Part shown: piece after piece, positions 34,923-44,785 of the stretch
Numbering within the stretch: position 1 is the first letter of the stretch
How the letters are laid out: every line of letters begins with the position of its first letter
NCBI GenBank assembly: GCA_963668605.1
Contig: OY764903.1
Coordinates: 1,240,001-1,304,000 of the forward strand
Reading direction: 5' to 3'
Length of the DNA stretch: 64,000 bases
Source of the DNA: G963668605 sp963668605
GTDB lineage: Bacteria; Acidobacteriota; Terriglobia; Bryobacterales; Bryobacteraceae
Program-made: the position numbers and the translations under genes
The notes under the pieces: model-generated
What the model was told of the DNA's origin: nothing
Seen by the model: only the letters and a program-made list of their open reading frames with translations
Database searches by the model: none

Positions 34923-35756
34923 TCAGGCGAATTTGCGGATCTGTACGGGCTTGCGGCCTTGCGGGGCCGGGGCAAACAGATCGCGCTTCTGTAGCCCAAG
35001 TTCCTTCACCATCAGACGTCCATACTCGAGATCGCCCACTCCGGCCCCAAGAACGTTGGAGCCGAAGGAGAACTTCGCACCGGCCGCCTTGGCCAACTTC
35101 AGAAACTTCACACTGGGCAGGCGGAAACGGGAATTGATCTCGAATGCTACCTGATTCTTCACGGCGGCGCGAATGATACGCTGCATGCGTTCCTCCGTCC
35201 AAAGCGATTCGGCTTCCGCTTGAATCCAGGCGGGCAGGAAGAGCGGATTGGCCAGAATGTCGATGGGCTCGGTGGTGATGACCGCGAGGTGGTGTGCGGT
35301 GTAGCGCTCCATGAAATCCTGCTTGTTCCCGACTCTTGCGGCGGGCGTCCACAATCGGACCAGCGATCCGTCGGTCTCGGGAAACGTCAATGCGTCCGTG
35401 AGTACGTAATCGAGGCGCGCAATCGCCGTCTTGCTGAAACAGCTCATCCAATCCAGTCCCTCGGCCTGGATGCCGGTGAAGCAGGGTCTGCCTTTCAGTT
35501 TGGCGAGGTAGCGCTCCAGGTCCTCATCGCCGGTGATCAGGCCGCGATAGCGGTATTCCTTCTTATTGCCTGCGTGCTCGATCACGCCGAATTTGACACC
35601 TCGGTTTCGCGAGATCTCGAACAAGCCGTCCAGAGTTGGGGCAGCGTCGATGTGAGCGTGATAGTCGATCAATTCATCCCCTGCCTGCGCCAGGGAGAGC
35701 GCGCTGGTGGCTGCCAATCCAAGCAGCCAGCGCCGGGTCAGTGTTGTGTCGGTCAT
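34923..35756 (-). CDS. Exported PHP-like metal-dependent hydrolase
   Basis: 277 residues. Tat-like signal (LTRRWLLGLAATSALSLAQA). The first mature motif, DYHAHID, and VIEHAGNKKEYR supply His/Asp metal ligands as in PHP-domain phosphoesterases and amidohydrolases. Further possible ligands lie in FEINSRFRLPSVKF and FSFGSNVLGA, which matches the PHP end F-(I/L)-S-DAH less well. It sits 14 bases after the TPR gene and 11 bases before the methyltransferase, in the Bat operon. Substrate unknown. Confidence 0.68.
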   Translation of the reverse strand: MTDTTLTRRWLLGLAATSALSLAQAGDELIDYHAHIDAAPTLDGLFEISRNRGVKFGVIEHAGNKKEYRYRGLITGDEDLERYLAKLKGRPCFTGIQAEGLDWMSCFSKTAIARLDYVLTDALTFPETDGSLVRLWTPAARVGNKQDFMERYTAHHLAVITTEPIDILANPLFLPAWIQAEAESLWTEERMQRIIRAAVKNQVAFEINSRFRLPSVKFLKLAKAAGAKFSFGSNVLGAGVGDLEYGRLMVKELGLQKRDLFAPAPQGRKPVQIRKFA

Positions 35757-35770
35757 TGCAGTATGAGGAA

Positions 35771-36403
35771 TTACCAGTCCTTGTCTACCGCGGGGATTCT
35801 CCCTTTGGCGTTGCCGCTGAAGCGGCTCATTCGCTCTAGCCCAAGAATGTCCTGTGCAGAACTGCCTGGGCCATCTCCGAACTCAGGCTTGCCATCGGCC
35901 GCTGCCTGGTTTTGTGACTGTGCGGCCTGCTGCTCCAGCAGCTTGAGCCATTTCCGCGCGACCTCCGCGTTGTGAACGGCGTCGGCAAGCCCGGCATCCA
36001 GCCGCACTGCATCCAGGAACGATTCGAGGGCGTGTTCCATCAGTTTCAGGGCGCCTCGCGCATCGCTGCGGACAAGCGTCAGGCTCTGCTGGAACGCGCA
36101 GTTGCCGGCATTGTGACGAGCGAGCGCGGCAACTCTGCCCTTTCGCGCCAATCGAGCGGCATGTTCGAACTCATCGAGCGCCCTCGCGTAGTCATACAAA
36201 CGGTAGAGAGCGGTTCCCAGGTTGTATGCCGCTTCGGCCGATTTCGGGCGCAGCACTACGGCTTTTTGATAAAGCAGAATTGCCTCTTCATGCTGCTTCG
36301 CACGCCATGCCGCGTTGCCCTGCGCAACCAGGCTCTGCGCCTGTCCGGCTAAAAGAACCGGTGCCAGCGCTACGGAGAATAGGAGCAGCCAGTGTGCCGT
36401 CAT
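35771..36403 (-). CDS. TPR-repeat protein of the Bat operon (BatC-like)
   Basis: 210 residues with a signal peptide (MTAHWLLLFSVALAPVLLAG). At least two TPR units follow: AQGNAAWRAKQHEEAILLYQ, KAVVLRPKSAEAAYNLGTAL, YRLYDYARALDEFEHAARLA. The Gln-rich and Gly/Ser-rich tail is without motifs. It overlaps the second VWA gene by 4 bases (ATGA). In other Bat operons a TPR protein follows the two VWA proteins and is thought to assemble with them at the inner membrane. Confidence 0.82.
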   Translation of the reverse strand: MTAHWLLLFSVALAPVLLAGQAQSLVAQGNAAWRAKQHEEAILLYQKAVVLRPKSAEAAYNLGTALYRLYDYARALDEFEHAARLARKGRVAALARHNAGNCAFQQSLTLVRSDARGALKLMEHALESFLDAVRLDAGLADAVHNAEVARKWLKLLEQQAAQSQNQAAADGKPEFGDGPGSSAQDILGLERMSRFSGNAKGRIPAVDKDW

Positions 36404-37395
36404 AGCTTCTTCCTTTCGGATAAACCCAATTCAGCGGCCAGGGCCAGGATGGCGAGAGCGAGGGGAATCCAGAACGCTTGTGTGCGCGGCTGGGCCGGTT
36501 TGCCCTGGGCTCCGGAAATCAATCCTTCGAACGCGAGGCCGGGATCGGTGGCCGGCTTCGTTCCGACGATGAGCGCCTTGCCGAGGCCTGCTTCCGCGAT
36601 GTGGCGGATGGCCGGAGCGTTGAGCCTCGACCACACTTCATGGCCCTGGTACGTCAGGTAGCGGCTGGGAGCCGGATCCGAGACAGGAATGCGGGCGCCG
36701 GTTAGGTCGTCACCGAGCCCCACCACACTCACCCGGACACCTGCGCGCGCCGCCTCTTCCGCCGCGCTGGCCGCAGCACGCCCATGGTCCTCGGCATCGG
36801 TGATCAGCAGGATGTGCTTCGAACCCTGCGACAGGTCGTCGAAGCCATCCTTCAGCGCGGTCCGGATGGCGCCGGCTATCTGAGTTCCACCCATTCGCGC
36901 GCTGTCGGTGGACGAGCCTTCGACGGCGAGCCGGAAGAAGTCGTAATCGGTGCTGAGCGGACACCTCAGGGCGGCGGAACCTGCAAACACCACCAACCCT
37001 AAACGGTCGCCGGTCGACCGTGCGGCAAAGCTTAGCAAGCCTTGCCGGGCATACTCCAGGCGGCTGGCGCCGAGATCTTCGGCCAGCATGCTTCGAGACA
37101 CGTCCAGAACGACGACGATGTCGCGGCGCTTGCCCGATGCCGGTCCGTGCGCATCCCATGCGGGCGCGGACGCGGCGAGGACGGCAAAGACCCACGCCGC
37201 CAGCAACAGGACCAACTTCCCCATACGCCGCCGCCGATCGAGCTCCGAAGTAAGGCGCAGGTGCAATTCGGCGTTCGCGAACATGTGCAGCGCATGCTTT
37301 CGACGCCGCTCGGCGTAGATCGCCAGGACCACGGCTGCGGGCACGAAGCCGAGCAGCCAGAGGCAGGCGGGAGAACCCCAGGCGAAGTTGCTCAT
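36400..37395 (-). CDS. VWA-domain membrane protein (BatB-like)
   Basis: 331 residues from the ATG at 37395 (GAGGAGG 5 bases upstream, and ATGA overlap with the gene before). Two N-terminal membrane segments (PACLWLLGFVPAAVVLAIYA, LVLLLAAWVFAVLAASAPAW) flank a basic loop. The VWA domain has the MIDAS motif DVSRSM at about 95-100, and Thr/Asp ligands in GGTQIAGAIRTALK and LLITDAEDHG. A C-terminal helix (FWIPLALAILALAAELGL) completes the Bat-type topology. Confidence 0.88.
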   Translation of the reverse strand: MSNFAWGSPACLWLLGFVPAAVVLAIYAERRRKHALHMFANAELHLRLTSELDRRRRMGKLVLLLAAWVFAVLAASAPAWDAHGPASGKRRDIVVVLDVSRSMLAEDLGASRLEYARQGLLSFAARSTGDRLGLVVFAGSAALRCPLSTDYDFFRLAVEGSSTDSARMGGTQIAGAIRTALKDGFDDLSQGSKHILLITDAEDHGRAAASAAEEAARAGVRVSVVGLGDDLTGARIPVSDPAPSRYLTYQGHEVWSRLNAPAIRHIAEAGLGKALIVGTKPATDPGLAFEGLISGAQGKPAQPRTQAFWIPLALAILALAAELGLSERKKL

Positions 37396-38402
37396 GGGAT
37401 CCTCCTCAGCCAGGTACTCGACAGAACCATGGCCATCGCCAGCAGTGTAAGGGCACACAGGACTACTGCTCCGAACTGGTCCGTGCCACCTCTGAATCGG
37501 GTTCGAACGACCTCGCTCTTCTCCAATCGGTCGATCTCCGCATAGACCGAGTTGATGGCGTCACCGTCCTGGACACTGCGGTAGATGCCGCCGCACATGC
37601 TCGCGAGTTGACCCAGGTCGCGCTCGGATGCGAATCGCTGTTGTACGTTCATGCGGTAGAAGAATGAATTCGTAGCCGGGGCAGCGCCGACGATACCGAT
37701 CACGTGGACGCGGATGCCCCAGCGCGAGACGAGGCGTGCGGCCTCCCAAACATTCCGAGTGCCCGCGTTGTTCTGGCCATCGGTCAGCAAAATGATCACT
37801 CGGCTCTTGAACTCGCGCGCGGCCGGCGTATTCAGACGTGCCCCGGCAAGGGTTATTGCGTCGCCGATGGCGGTGCGGTCTTCGGCTCGCTCGGCGGGGT
37901 AGACACCGTCGAGCAGCTTGGCAAAGGATTCGTGCGAGAACGTGAGCGGACAGACCGTCTCGGGTGTGCGCGCAAAGGCCACGATGCCGATCGAATCCGA
38001 GCCCCGGCCCTTGAGCGCGTCGCCATTTCCGTTTACAAATTGCTGGAACACCTGTTTGGCGAGATGCAGGCGCGTGATGTGCTGTCCGGCATATGCGATT
38101 CCTTGCTTCATGCTGCCGGAGCGGTCAAGCACCATCACGGCCGCGATACCCCGGCCAGGCTCCCGCGTGCGCACCCCTCCGGTCTGTGGACGGGCCAAAG
38201 CGATAATTAAGAGCGACACAGCAGCCACCCGCAGCCAGAACGGCAGGCGTCGGAGGCGGACACGATAACTCCGGTCGAGGCTGGCGGCCGGTTCTGCCGC
38301 GTAGAAGCGCAGAGCCGCTTCCGAAGGCCGGCGCAAACGCCACCAGATCAACAGCGGGACGCCGGCCAGGAGCATGAGGACCCAGGGTTGCTCAAAGTGC
38401 AT
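37392..38402 (-). CDS. VWA-domain membrane protein (BatA-like)
   Basis: 336 residues from the ATG at 38402; the longer frame to 38684 lies inside the upstream gene. N-terminal membrane helices (PWVLMLLAGVPLLIWWRL, FWLRVAAVSLLIIALARPQT), then a VWA domain with MIDAS DRSGSM and downstream ligands in DRTAIGDAITLAGARL and IILLTDGQNNAG. A C-terminal helix (VVLCALTLLAMAMVLSSTWL) follows. It overlaps its upstream neighbour by 11 bases and the next VWA gene by 4, so translation is coupled. MoxR is expected to act on such VWA proteins. Confidence 0.9.
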   Translation of the reverse strand: MHFEQPWVLMLLAGVPLLIWWRLRRPSEAALRFYAAEPAASLDRSYRVRLRRLPFWLRVAAVSLLIIALARPQTGGVRTREPGRGIAAVMVLDRSGSMKQGIAYAGQHITRLHLAKQVFQQFVNGNGDALKGRGSDSIGIVAFARTPETVCPLTFSHESFAKLLDGVYPAERAEDRTAIGDAITLAGARLNTPAAREFKSRVIILLTDGQNNAGTRNVWEAARLVSRWGIRVHVIGIVGAAPATNSFFYRMNVQQRFASERDLGQLASMCGGIYRSVQDGDAINSVYAEIDRLEKSEVVRTRFRGGTDQFGAVVLCALTLLAMAMVLSSTWLRRIP

Positions 38403-39027
38403 GGGTTTCCTCCTCTGCGGTTTCCTGAACGAACGCCCAGCAGGATTGCCAGATCGACCGGGCCGCGTCCTGTGCGGGGAGGAATGCCGCAAACTTGACC
38501 AGGTCGGATTGCGAAAAGACCGTACGCAGCAGTTGCTGGTGGTTCTCCGCGATCTGCCGGGTGCGGCGCAGACACGAGAGCAGTTCCGACGAGGTTGCGT
38601 CCGGCGCCTCGATCCCGAAGCGGCCCGCGATGTAGGCGCGCAGAATCTCCACGATCCGGATGTGGTACTCCCTTTGCGCTGCAAGCGTCTGCGGCATTAT
38701 CAGCTCCAACTCGCGTAAGCCTTCGCGTGCGACCTCATGGGGAGGCCGGGAACGAAGTGCCGCGGCAGCCTCCGCCGCCCGCTGCGCGGACCGCCGGCGC
38801 CGCAGCATATAACCCGCTGCCCCGGCGATCACCGCTACGCACAACGCCGCGGCCGCGTAGATGGGCCATTGCGGGTCTTCTGGCATCTCGACGGGAGGCG
38901 CAATGTCGCGCAACTCACCTGGTGAGAATGGTTGCGAGTCGCCGGCGCCGGCGCTCGCGAGCAGCACCGCGGCCGCTGCAAGATTAGCGGCGATTTTCAC
39001 GGGTCCGGAAAAAGGAAACCAGGGCAC
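38392..39027 (-). CDS. DUF4381-like membrane protein of the Bat operon
   Basis: 211 residues. A signal peptide or anchor (KIAANLAAAAVLLASAGAGD), a short periplasmic part (DIAPPVEMPEDPQWPIYA), a transmembrane helix (AAALCVAVIAGAAGYMLR) and a cytoplasmic helical domain (YHIRIVEILRAYIAGRFGIE, ATSSELLSCLRRTRQI). The last part matches the DUF4381/BatD-end pattern seen between DUF58 and VWA genes. A GTG at 39000 would give a shorter, equally plausible signal peptide. It overlaps both neighbouring genes. Confidence 0.75.
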   Translation of the reverse strand: MPWFPFSGPVKIAANLAAAAVLLASAGAGDSQPFSPGELRDIAPPVEMPEDPQWPIYAAAALCVAVIAGAAGYMLRRRRSAQRAAEAAAALRSRPPHEVAREGLRELELIMPQTLAAQREYHIRIVEILRAYIAGRFGIEAPDATSSELLSCLRRTRQIAENHQQLLRTVFSQSDLVKFAAFLPAQDAARSIWQSCWAFVQETAEEETHAL

Positions 39028-39855
39028 CCACGCACTCCTTGTCCGTCGATACCGAAATCTGATCGACTCCCGCTGTCCGGAAGATCCTGGAAACTCGCTC
39101 CTCGCGTAGCGAACTTAACAGGGCGTAATTTTCGCGCACATCCGAAGCGCTCGAGTCTACGAGCACCCGCCGCCCGGATTCTGGATCCAACAATTCCATA
39201 AGTCCCGCATCCGGCAAGGCGCACTCACGCGGATCGGCGGTGCGCACCGCAATCAGGTCGTGCCGCTTTGCCAGAATGCGGAGCGGAACCTCAAACTCGC
39301 CGCCGAAGAAGTCCGAAACCAGGAAGACCACGCACCGGCGGTGCATCACGCGACCGAGGTACTCCAGCGGTGCGGCGATGTCGGTTCCTTTTCGGCGCGG
39401 CTCGAAGGCCATCACTTCATGTATCAGCCGCAGCACATGTGACGACCGTTTGGCGGGTGGAACGAACAGCTCCACCTGATCGGTGAAGAGCAGCAGTCCC
39501 GCCGCGTCGTTGTTGCGGATCGCGGAGAATGCGACCAGTGCGCAGAATTCCGCCGCGAGTTCACTCTTGCATCTTCCCGCCGCCCCGAACGAGAGCGACT
39601 GCGAGACATCCACCGCAAAGATGATCTTCAACTGCCGCTCTTCCACATAGCGCTTGACGAAGGGACGGCCGCAACGCGCGGTGACGTTCCAGTCGATGTC
39701 CCTGACGTCGTCGCCGGGAGTGTACTCCCGCACTTCCTCGAACTCGAGCCCGCGTCCCTTGAACGCGCTCTTATATCCGCCCGCGAAGCCGCTGGCGATA
39801 TTCTTGCGCGTCCGGATCTGAATCATCCGGACCTTCGCGCTGAGGTTGTCGGAAA

Positions 39856-39859
<4 letters not shown>
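38984..39859 (-). CDS. DUF58-domain protein
   Basis: 291 residues. The family motif is clear: GGYKSAFKGRGLEFEEVREY and DDVRDIDWNVTARCGRPFVK. It is followed by a VWA-like half (IIFAVDVSQSLSFGA, DAAGLLLFTDQVELFVPPAK). DUF58 proteins almost always follow MoxR ATPases and are thought to be part of the same chaperone complex. It overlaps the MoxR gene by 4 bases (ATGA). No membrane segment is apparent. Confidence 0.92.
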
Positions 39860-40842
<983 letters not shown>

Positions 40843-41044
40843 TTGTTCTTCCTCTCCTGCCGTTGACTCGGCTACTTCGTCCGCAAGCAATCAGCTCGTA
40901 TGGCTCGCTCTTAGACCCGTGTCGGCACGGCATCACACATGATTAGAATGAATTTAAGGCCGTTTTGTTCCAAATCACTAAACTTTCTCGGAGCAATGGC
41001 GCCCGAGCTTGAGGCATTCGACTTCCGCGATTGGAAATGGCTCC

Positions 41045-42832
41045 TCAATGCTTGGCGATAGCTTGATGGATTTCGCGTAGGGCGTTCTGCAATTCGGTCC
41101 AGGGTTCGCCGTTGGTCTTGTAGATCCCTCGGTTGGCGCGGCGAGTTGCGGAATCGTAGTCGCTCCACGTGAACCAGTGGGCGCCGACGATGTATGGCAG
41201 GTTGAAGAGATCGGCCAGGAACTGCGCGGACTGCCGTGCGCGCTGAGTCTGCGTCACGACAGTTTGCGGATAAGACCAGTCGAGCTTCTTCGGGTCGTCG
41301 TAATGTCCGGAATCGAGCGCGGGCACGGACCATTCGCCGATAATAATCGGCTTCTTCGACTTTGCGTGCAACAGGTCCAGGAACTGCCGCTCGGCAGGGT
41401 CCAGACCTGGCGCAGTGTTCGCGGGATAGATGTTTACCGCGAGACCGTCGAAGCCATCATAAAGATCTATGTTGTCGAGGACATCCTGGCGCTCGCCAAG
41501 CATGAAACGGTTGCTGAAGACGAGTCTGCCAGGGTCGGCCTCTCGGATGGTTTTCAACACTACGTCGTTGAAGCGCCGCAGCACCACGCGCGAAAATGCG
41601 CGGCAGTCATCGAACATGGGACCTTTACGCAGAACTGGATCGGGCTTCTTTAACATCAATTCATCGAAGCTGGCGTAGGACGAAGACCATGCCTTGTTGA
41701 GCGCTGCAATGGAGGCATATTTTGTTTCCAGGAAACGGCGCAATTCGCGTGCGCAGTTTGGCGAGTACATGTAGCGATGCAGGTCACGATGTTCGCGCTC
41801 ATTGTCGGCGAACCAGGCCGCATAGTAGGGCTTGTTGCGAACGCGCTCCGCAATCGGTTTCACCTTCGCACGCAGCGCTTCTTCCCACTTCGGATCAAAT
41901 GGATCCGGGAAGGCGTGATTGAAGCCGCCGATCGCGGCAGCCTGCTGTTGAGAGTTTCCGGGGTTGTTGCCCGCGGCGTCGATCAGCGTGTCATAGCCCA
42001 CGCCGACGCGAGTCTCGAGCGTCCTGAACTGGATGATGGTGCCGCGCCCGGCTGCGATCTCGGCGTCGTTGTAATCTGCCCAGGAATTCAGATTGTGGCT
42101 TCCGGCTAGCGAATTGAAACCGATCTGCCGGATACGCGCGGCGGCATCTGGCACAGTGCTCGGCGCGGGCGTCAGCGTGCCTGTGGAAAAGAATGGCTTG
42201 CCTTCGGCCGTCACCAGCCACCAGGCCCCGTTGTGTTGCAGCAACCGGGCGTACCGAGCTGGCGGCACGCTCTTGGGCGCGTGGGGACGCACGAGCGGCG
42301 TGTGCTTTTCGGGGAATGCCGGTGCGACGAAATCGGTGGTCACCGAGAGCGCGGTGAATTCGACTCGGCCAGCGGTCTTTTCGGAGAGCCCGAAACCAAC
42401 TGAGATCGAGTCTGCTCCGGTAGGGGGACGGAAGATCGGGAATGAAAAGCTCTTCCAGCCGTCGCTCAGCGCGAGCGGATACGTGCGTGTGGTCAGACTC
42501 TTCTCGCCGGCGAAAAATTGGACGCGCACCATGGCTTGCAGCGGGTAGAGCGCGCTGGTACGGTAGCGCCCGCGAACACTGCCTGTTGTGACGGGCAATT
42601 TCGCTTTGTAATCGTAGCGTGCGCTGCTGGTTCCAGCGAGCCACGGTCCTACCGACAAACACGCCAAGTTGGCGCACTTGCCCACTCGGAATGTGGCTGC
42701 TTCATACGGAGCGACGCCCGCTGTGTTGAATGTTTTCACTGTCCACGAAGCCTCGCTCGTGGCCAAAGGGAAATCCGCGCCGGCCAACAAACCGGCTGAT
42801 AGGAAGAACGATAGCAGTTGCATGAGGTCCAT
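41045..42832 (-). CDS. Secreted clan GH-A hydrolase, GH50 agarase-like
   Basis: 595 residues with a signal peptide. The N-terminal 170 residues are a carbohydrate-binding-like sandwich (SVRGRYRTSALYPLQAMVRV). A TIM barrel follows, with predicted acid/base E345 in AAWFADNEREHRD and nucleophile E500 in KPIIIGEWSVPALDSG. The order WLVTAEGKPFFSTGTLTP, then GFNSLAGSH, resembles GH50 beta-agarases and related GH42-like enzymes, so beta-galactoside cleavage is a guess. The start could also be Met4 at 42823. The gene begins 5 bases after the TIGR02391-like gene, but common function is unlikely. Confidence 0.7.
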   Translation of the reverse strand: MDLMQLLSFFLSAGLLAGADFPLATSEASWTVKTFNTAGVAPYEAATFRVGKCANLACLSVGPWLAGTSSARYDYKAKLPVTTGSVRGRYRTSALYPLQAMVRVQFFAGEKSLTTRTYPLALSDGWKSFSFPIFRPPTGADSISVGFGLSEKTAGRVEFTALSVTTDFVAPAFPEKHTPLVRPHAPKSVPPARYARLLQHNGAWWLVTAEGKPFFSTGTLTPAPSTVPDAAARIRQIGFNSLAGSHNLNSWADYNDAEIAAGRGTIIQFRTLETRVGVGYDTLIDAAGNNPGNSQQQAAAIGGFNHAFPDPFDPKWEEALRAKVKPIAERVRNKPYYAAWFADNEREHRDLHRYMYSPNCARELRRFLETKYASIAALNKAWSSSYASFDELMLKKPDPVLRKGPMFDDCRAFSRVVLRRFNDVVLKTIREADPGRLVFSNRFMLGERQDVLDNIDLYDGFDGLAVNIYPANTAPGLDPAERQFLDLLHAKSKKPIIIGEWSVPALDSGHYDDPKKLDWSYPQTVVTQTQRARQSAQFLADLFNLPYIVGAHWFTWSDYDSATRRANRGIYKTNGEPWTELQNALREIHQAIAKH

Positions 42833-42836
42833 AACA

Positions 42837-43973
42837 TCAAAACGGTACTTCGTCCGGAGCAGCTACAAATGCTTTGTACGCATCTTCCAGATCAGACCAG
42901 CTTGAACACGGACAGAGCGAAAATGGGTCATAAACTCTGTCTAAGGAATCGTAAAAGCGGACATCCCCGGCAGAAAGCCCTTTTTTGTAAGCTTCTACTG
43001 CCTCGGATGGAAGCTTCGGGACGCAGAGATCGAAGAGTGTACAGTCAAGATACTGAAAATAGTAATTCTGCGCGGGGGGCCGGTAGCTCGTCAATCGCGT
43101 TAGAATCGCAGCGATCAGCTGCTCTTTTAAAGTGAAGTGTTTGGCAATTGTGACTGTCCATGTACCTAAGACTCCGGCTGGACACTCATCACTGAACCTT
43201 ATGAACAAGCCGCTTTCGATCGAGGTGATCAGCATTCCCTCAATCCGTAAACGCGCCTGCTCCGCGTATTTGCTCCAGCAATCGTATGGAGGCACCTGGA
43301 TCGCCGAACTAATGGCAGAATCGGTTTCAGCCACTTTCAGTTCTTCAGACACCACCACACAGAATTGGTCCACTTCTTCGGGCGTCATCAAAGGGTGCAG
43401 GGCATCAAAGAAGTAATGAAGTTGGTGCCCATTTCCATTTTCCCGCTCTCGGAAAACTTCTATCGCGATGTCAAGCCTGTGCTTTGCTGGAATCTCGCTG
43501 GCCACCAGTTGAGCGTAACGGTCTAGCTTCACAAAATGCTTGTCAAAAACACGCTCTTTGAGGAAGGCCTTTGGATCGAACACGGTCTTAGACTGGTCAA
43601 TGATGCGAATCAGATAGTCGAGGAATAGAATTATCGCGTCAGCATCGGAACGGGAGTCGTTGTGCTGACCGTGGCTCCTGGGGTTGCGGATGCCCATATA
43701 GACACCCCTAAGAATTTGTTCGATACCTGCTTGTGTATTCCAGTCCGATTCGGTTTGCAGCTTGTTCAGTTTAAGAAGTGGCACCTTAGGAGGTTTGCCT
43801 CCTAAGGCCTGACCGACAAGGGGAGCTCCGTCGCCCTCAAGGCCTGTCTTGTCCCGAATCAATTGACTCAGGACATGGATGCTGTCTATAACGGCACCAG
43901 TGAAATTCTCGTTCTCGTAGTTTCTCGTGATCGCCGTCCAAAGTTGCTTCTGCACTCGGGTTTCGAGGGACAT
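42837..43973 (-). CDS. TIGR02391 (Ymh)-like protein, possible defence-associated
   Basis: 378 residues from the ATG at 43973; the longer frame has no further support. The N-terminal 140 residues match the Ymh-like helical domain: FTGAVIDSIHVLSQLIRDKT, GLEGDGAPLVGQALGG, then GVYMGIRNPRSHGQHND. The last resembles the R-NP-(S/A)H motif shared with HEPN-like and abortive-infection proteins. The C-terminal 230 residues are not recognised. It lies next to a toxin-antitoxin pair in the same direction, a setting common for accessory genes. Base use looks less GC-rich than its neighbours, a hint of transfer. Confidence 0.6.
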   Translation of the reverse strand: MSLETRVQKQLWTAITRNYENENFTGAVIDSIHVLSQLIRDKTGLEGDGAPLVGQALGGKPPKVPLLKLNKLQTESDWNTQAGIEQILRGVYMGIRNPRSHGQHNDSRSDADAIILFLDYLIRIIDQSKTVFDPKAFLKERVFDKHFVKLDRYAQLVASEIPAKHRLDIAIEVFRERENGNGHQLHYFFDALHPLMTPEEVDQFCVVVSEELKVAETDSAISSAIQVPPYDCWSKYAEQARLRIEGMLITSIESGLFIRFSDECPAGVLGTWTVTIAKHFTLKEQLIAAILTRLTSYRPPAQNYYFQYLDCTLFDLCVPKLPSEAVEAYKKGLSAGDVRFYDSLDRVYDPFSLCPCSSWSDLEDAYKAFVAAPDEVPF

Positions 43974-44097
43974 GGGTGTCTTCGGTGAGTGTATACCAAA
44001 TCGTGGGGTCAGGCGGCTGGGGTGCGTTTTGTCGGGAGGCTTTCCCACCCACCCATAAGGCAGGCTGAAGCCGGCGAAAACAAGGAGCAACCACAGG

Positions 44098-44346
44098 CTA
44101 TTTTGGGTGCGGAATGATCGTGATAATCACGTAGGCGTCACCCTGGATGGTGAAGTAGAAGCGCCAGTTGCCGTTGACTCGGGCCTGCCAGACATCATCC
44201 GCTTCACTGTACTTCTTCGCGTGCAGGGAGGGATGCCGCAGATTGGCCAGGAGGAGCCCCAATTGCTTCTTGAAGGCCTTGCGCACATCGGCCGGAGCGG
44301 CCGCATAGTCGTTCGCCGCCTTTTCGGCGAAGCGGGCGACCATCAC
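44098..44346 (-). CDS. RelE/ParE-superfamily toxin
   Basis: 82 residues. The fold marks are FAEKAANDYAAAPADVRKAF at the N-terminus and DDVWQARVNGNWRFYFTIQG, then DAYVIITIIPHPK at the C-terminus, as in RelE-like mRNA interferases and ParE toxins. The catalytic residues cannot be assigned with confidence. The start overlaps the antitoxin gene by 4 bases (ATGA). Such toxins block translation or gyrase when the antitoxin is lost. Confidence 0.82.
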   Translation of the reverse strand: MMVARFAEKAANDYAAAPADVRKAFKKQLGLLLANLRHPSLHAKKYSEADDVWQARVNGNWRFYFTIQGDAYVIITIIPHPK

Positions 44347-44636
44347 CGTTTGGACTTCTTCTTTGCGGCGGCCCTTTTGTCGAGTACGGAAATCGCCTCA
44401 TCGGCGCTGCGGAACGGACCGTGCACCCGGCCAGCCTTCATGTCCGCCAAGCCCTCTGCAATATGGCGGTCAATCAGCGATTTGGGTGTGAGCGTAATAA
44501 CGCCGCCGCGCGCTATCGCAACTTCCAGGAAGTCCCCTACCGCCAGTCCGGCCTTGAGGCGCAGCTTGTTAGGCAGAGTGACCTGGAACTTCTCCTTGAC
44601 GCGCACGAGGTCTTTGGACTCCGATGAATCGTACAT
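44343..44636 (-). CDS. AbrB/MazE-type antitoxin
   Basis: 97 residues. The swapped-hairpin DNA-binding domain is visible in VRVKEKFQVTLPNKLRLKAG and AVGDFLEVAIARGGVITLTP. The C-terminal half (ADMKAGRVHGPFRSADEAIS, VLDKRAAAKKKSKR) is the toxin-binding, Lys-rich tail. It precedes the RelE-like toxin with a 4-base overlap. Antitoxins of this type repress their own promoter. Confidence 0.86.
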   Translation of the reverse strand: MYDSSESKDLVRVKEKFQVTLPNKLRLKAGLAVGDFLEVAIARGGVITLTPKSLIDRHIAEGLADMKAGRVHGPFRSADEAISVLDKRAAAKKKSKR

Positions 44637-44785
44637 GGTGTTAGAAAGTTGAACTTTACGATCTTCCTACCAAAGGATGACCTTTGCGACCAAGCATGTC
44701 AAGCGCAAAGGGTGCGGCGCGCAGTTCCAATCCGAACAAGGAACGGATCGCGCCGTTGTCGCTTGCACTGGTACATTCAGGAGAT

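Noticed and set aside
34912..35451. Upstream 180-codon extension of the O-methyltransferase frame
   Set aside because: It lies inside the PHP-like gene in another frame, has no signal or motif, and the ATG at 34911 begins a clear signal peptide.
38403..38684. 94-codon N-terminal extension of the BatA-like frame
   Set aside because: It is a shadow of the DUF4381-like gene; the ATG at 38402 starts the usual membrane helices.
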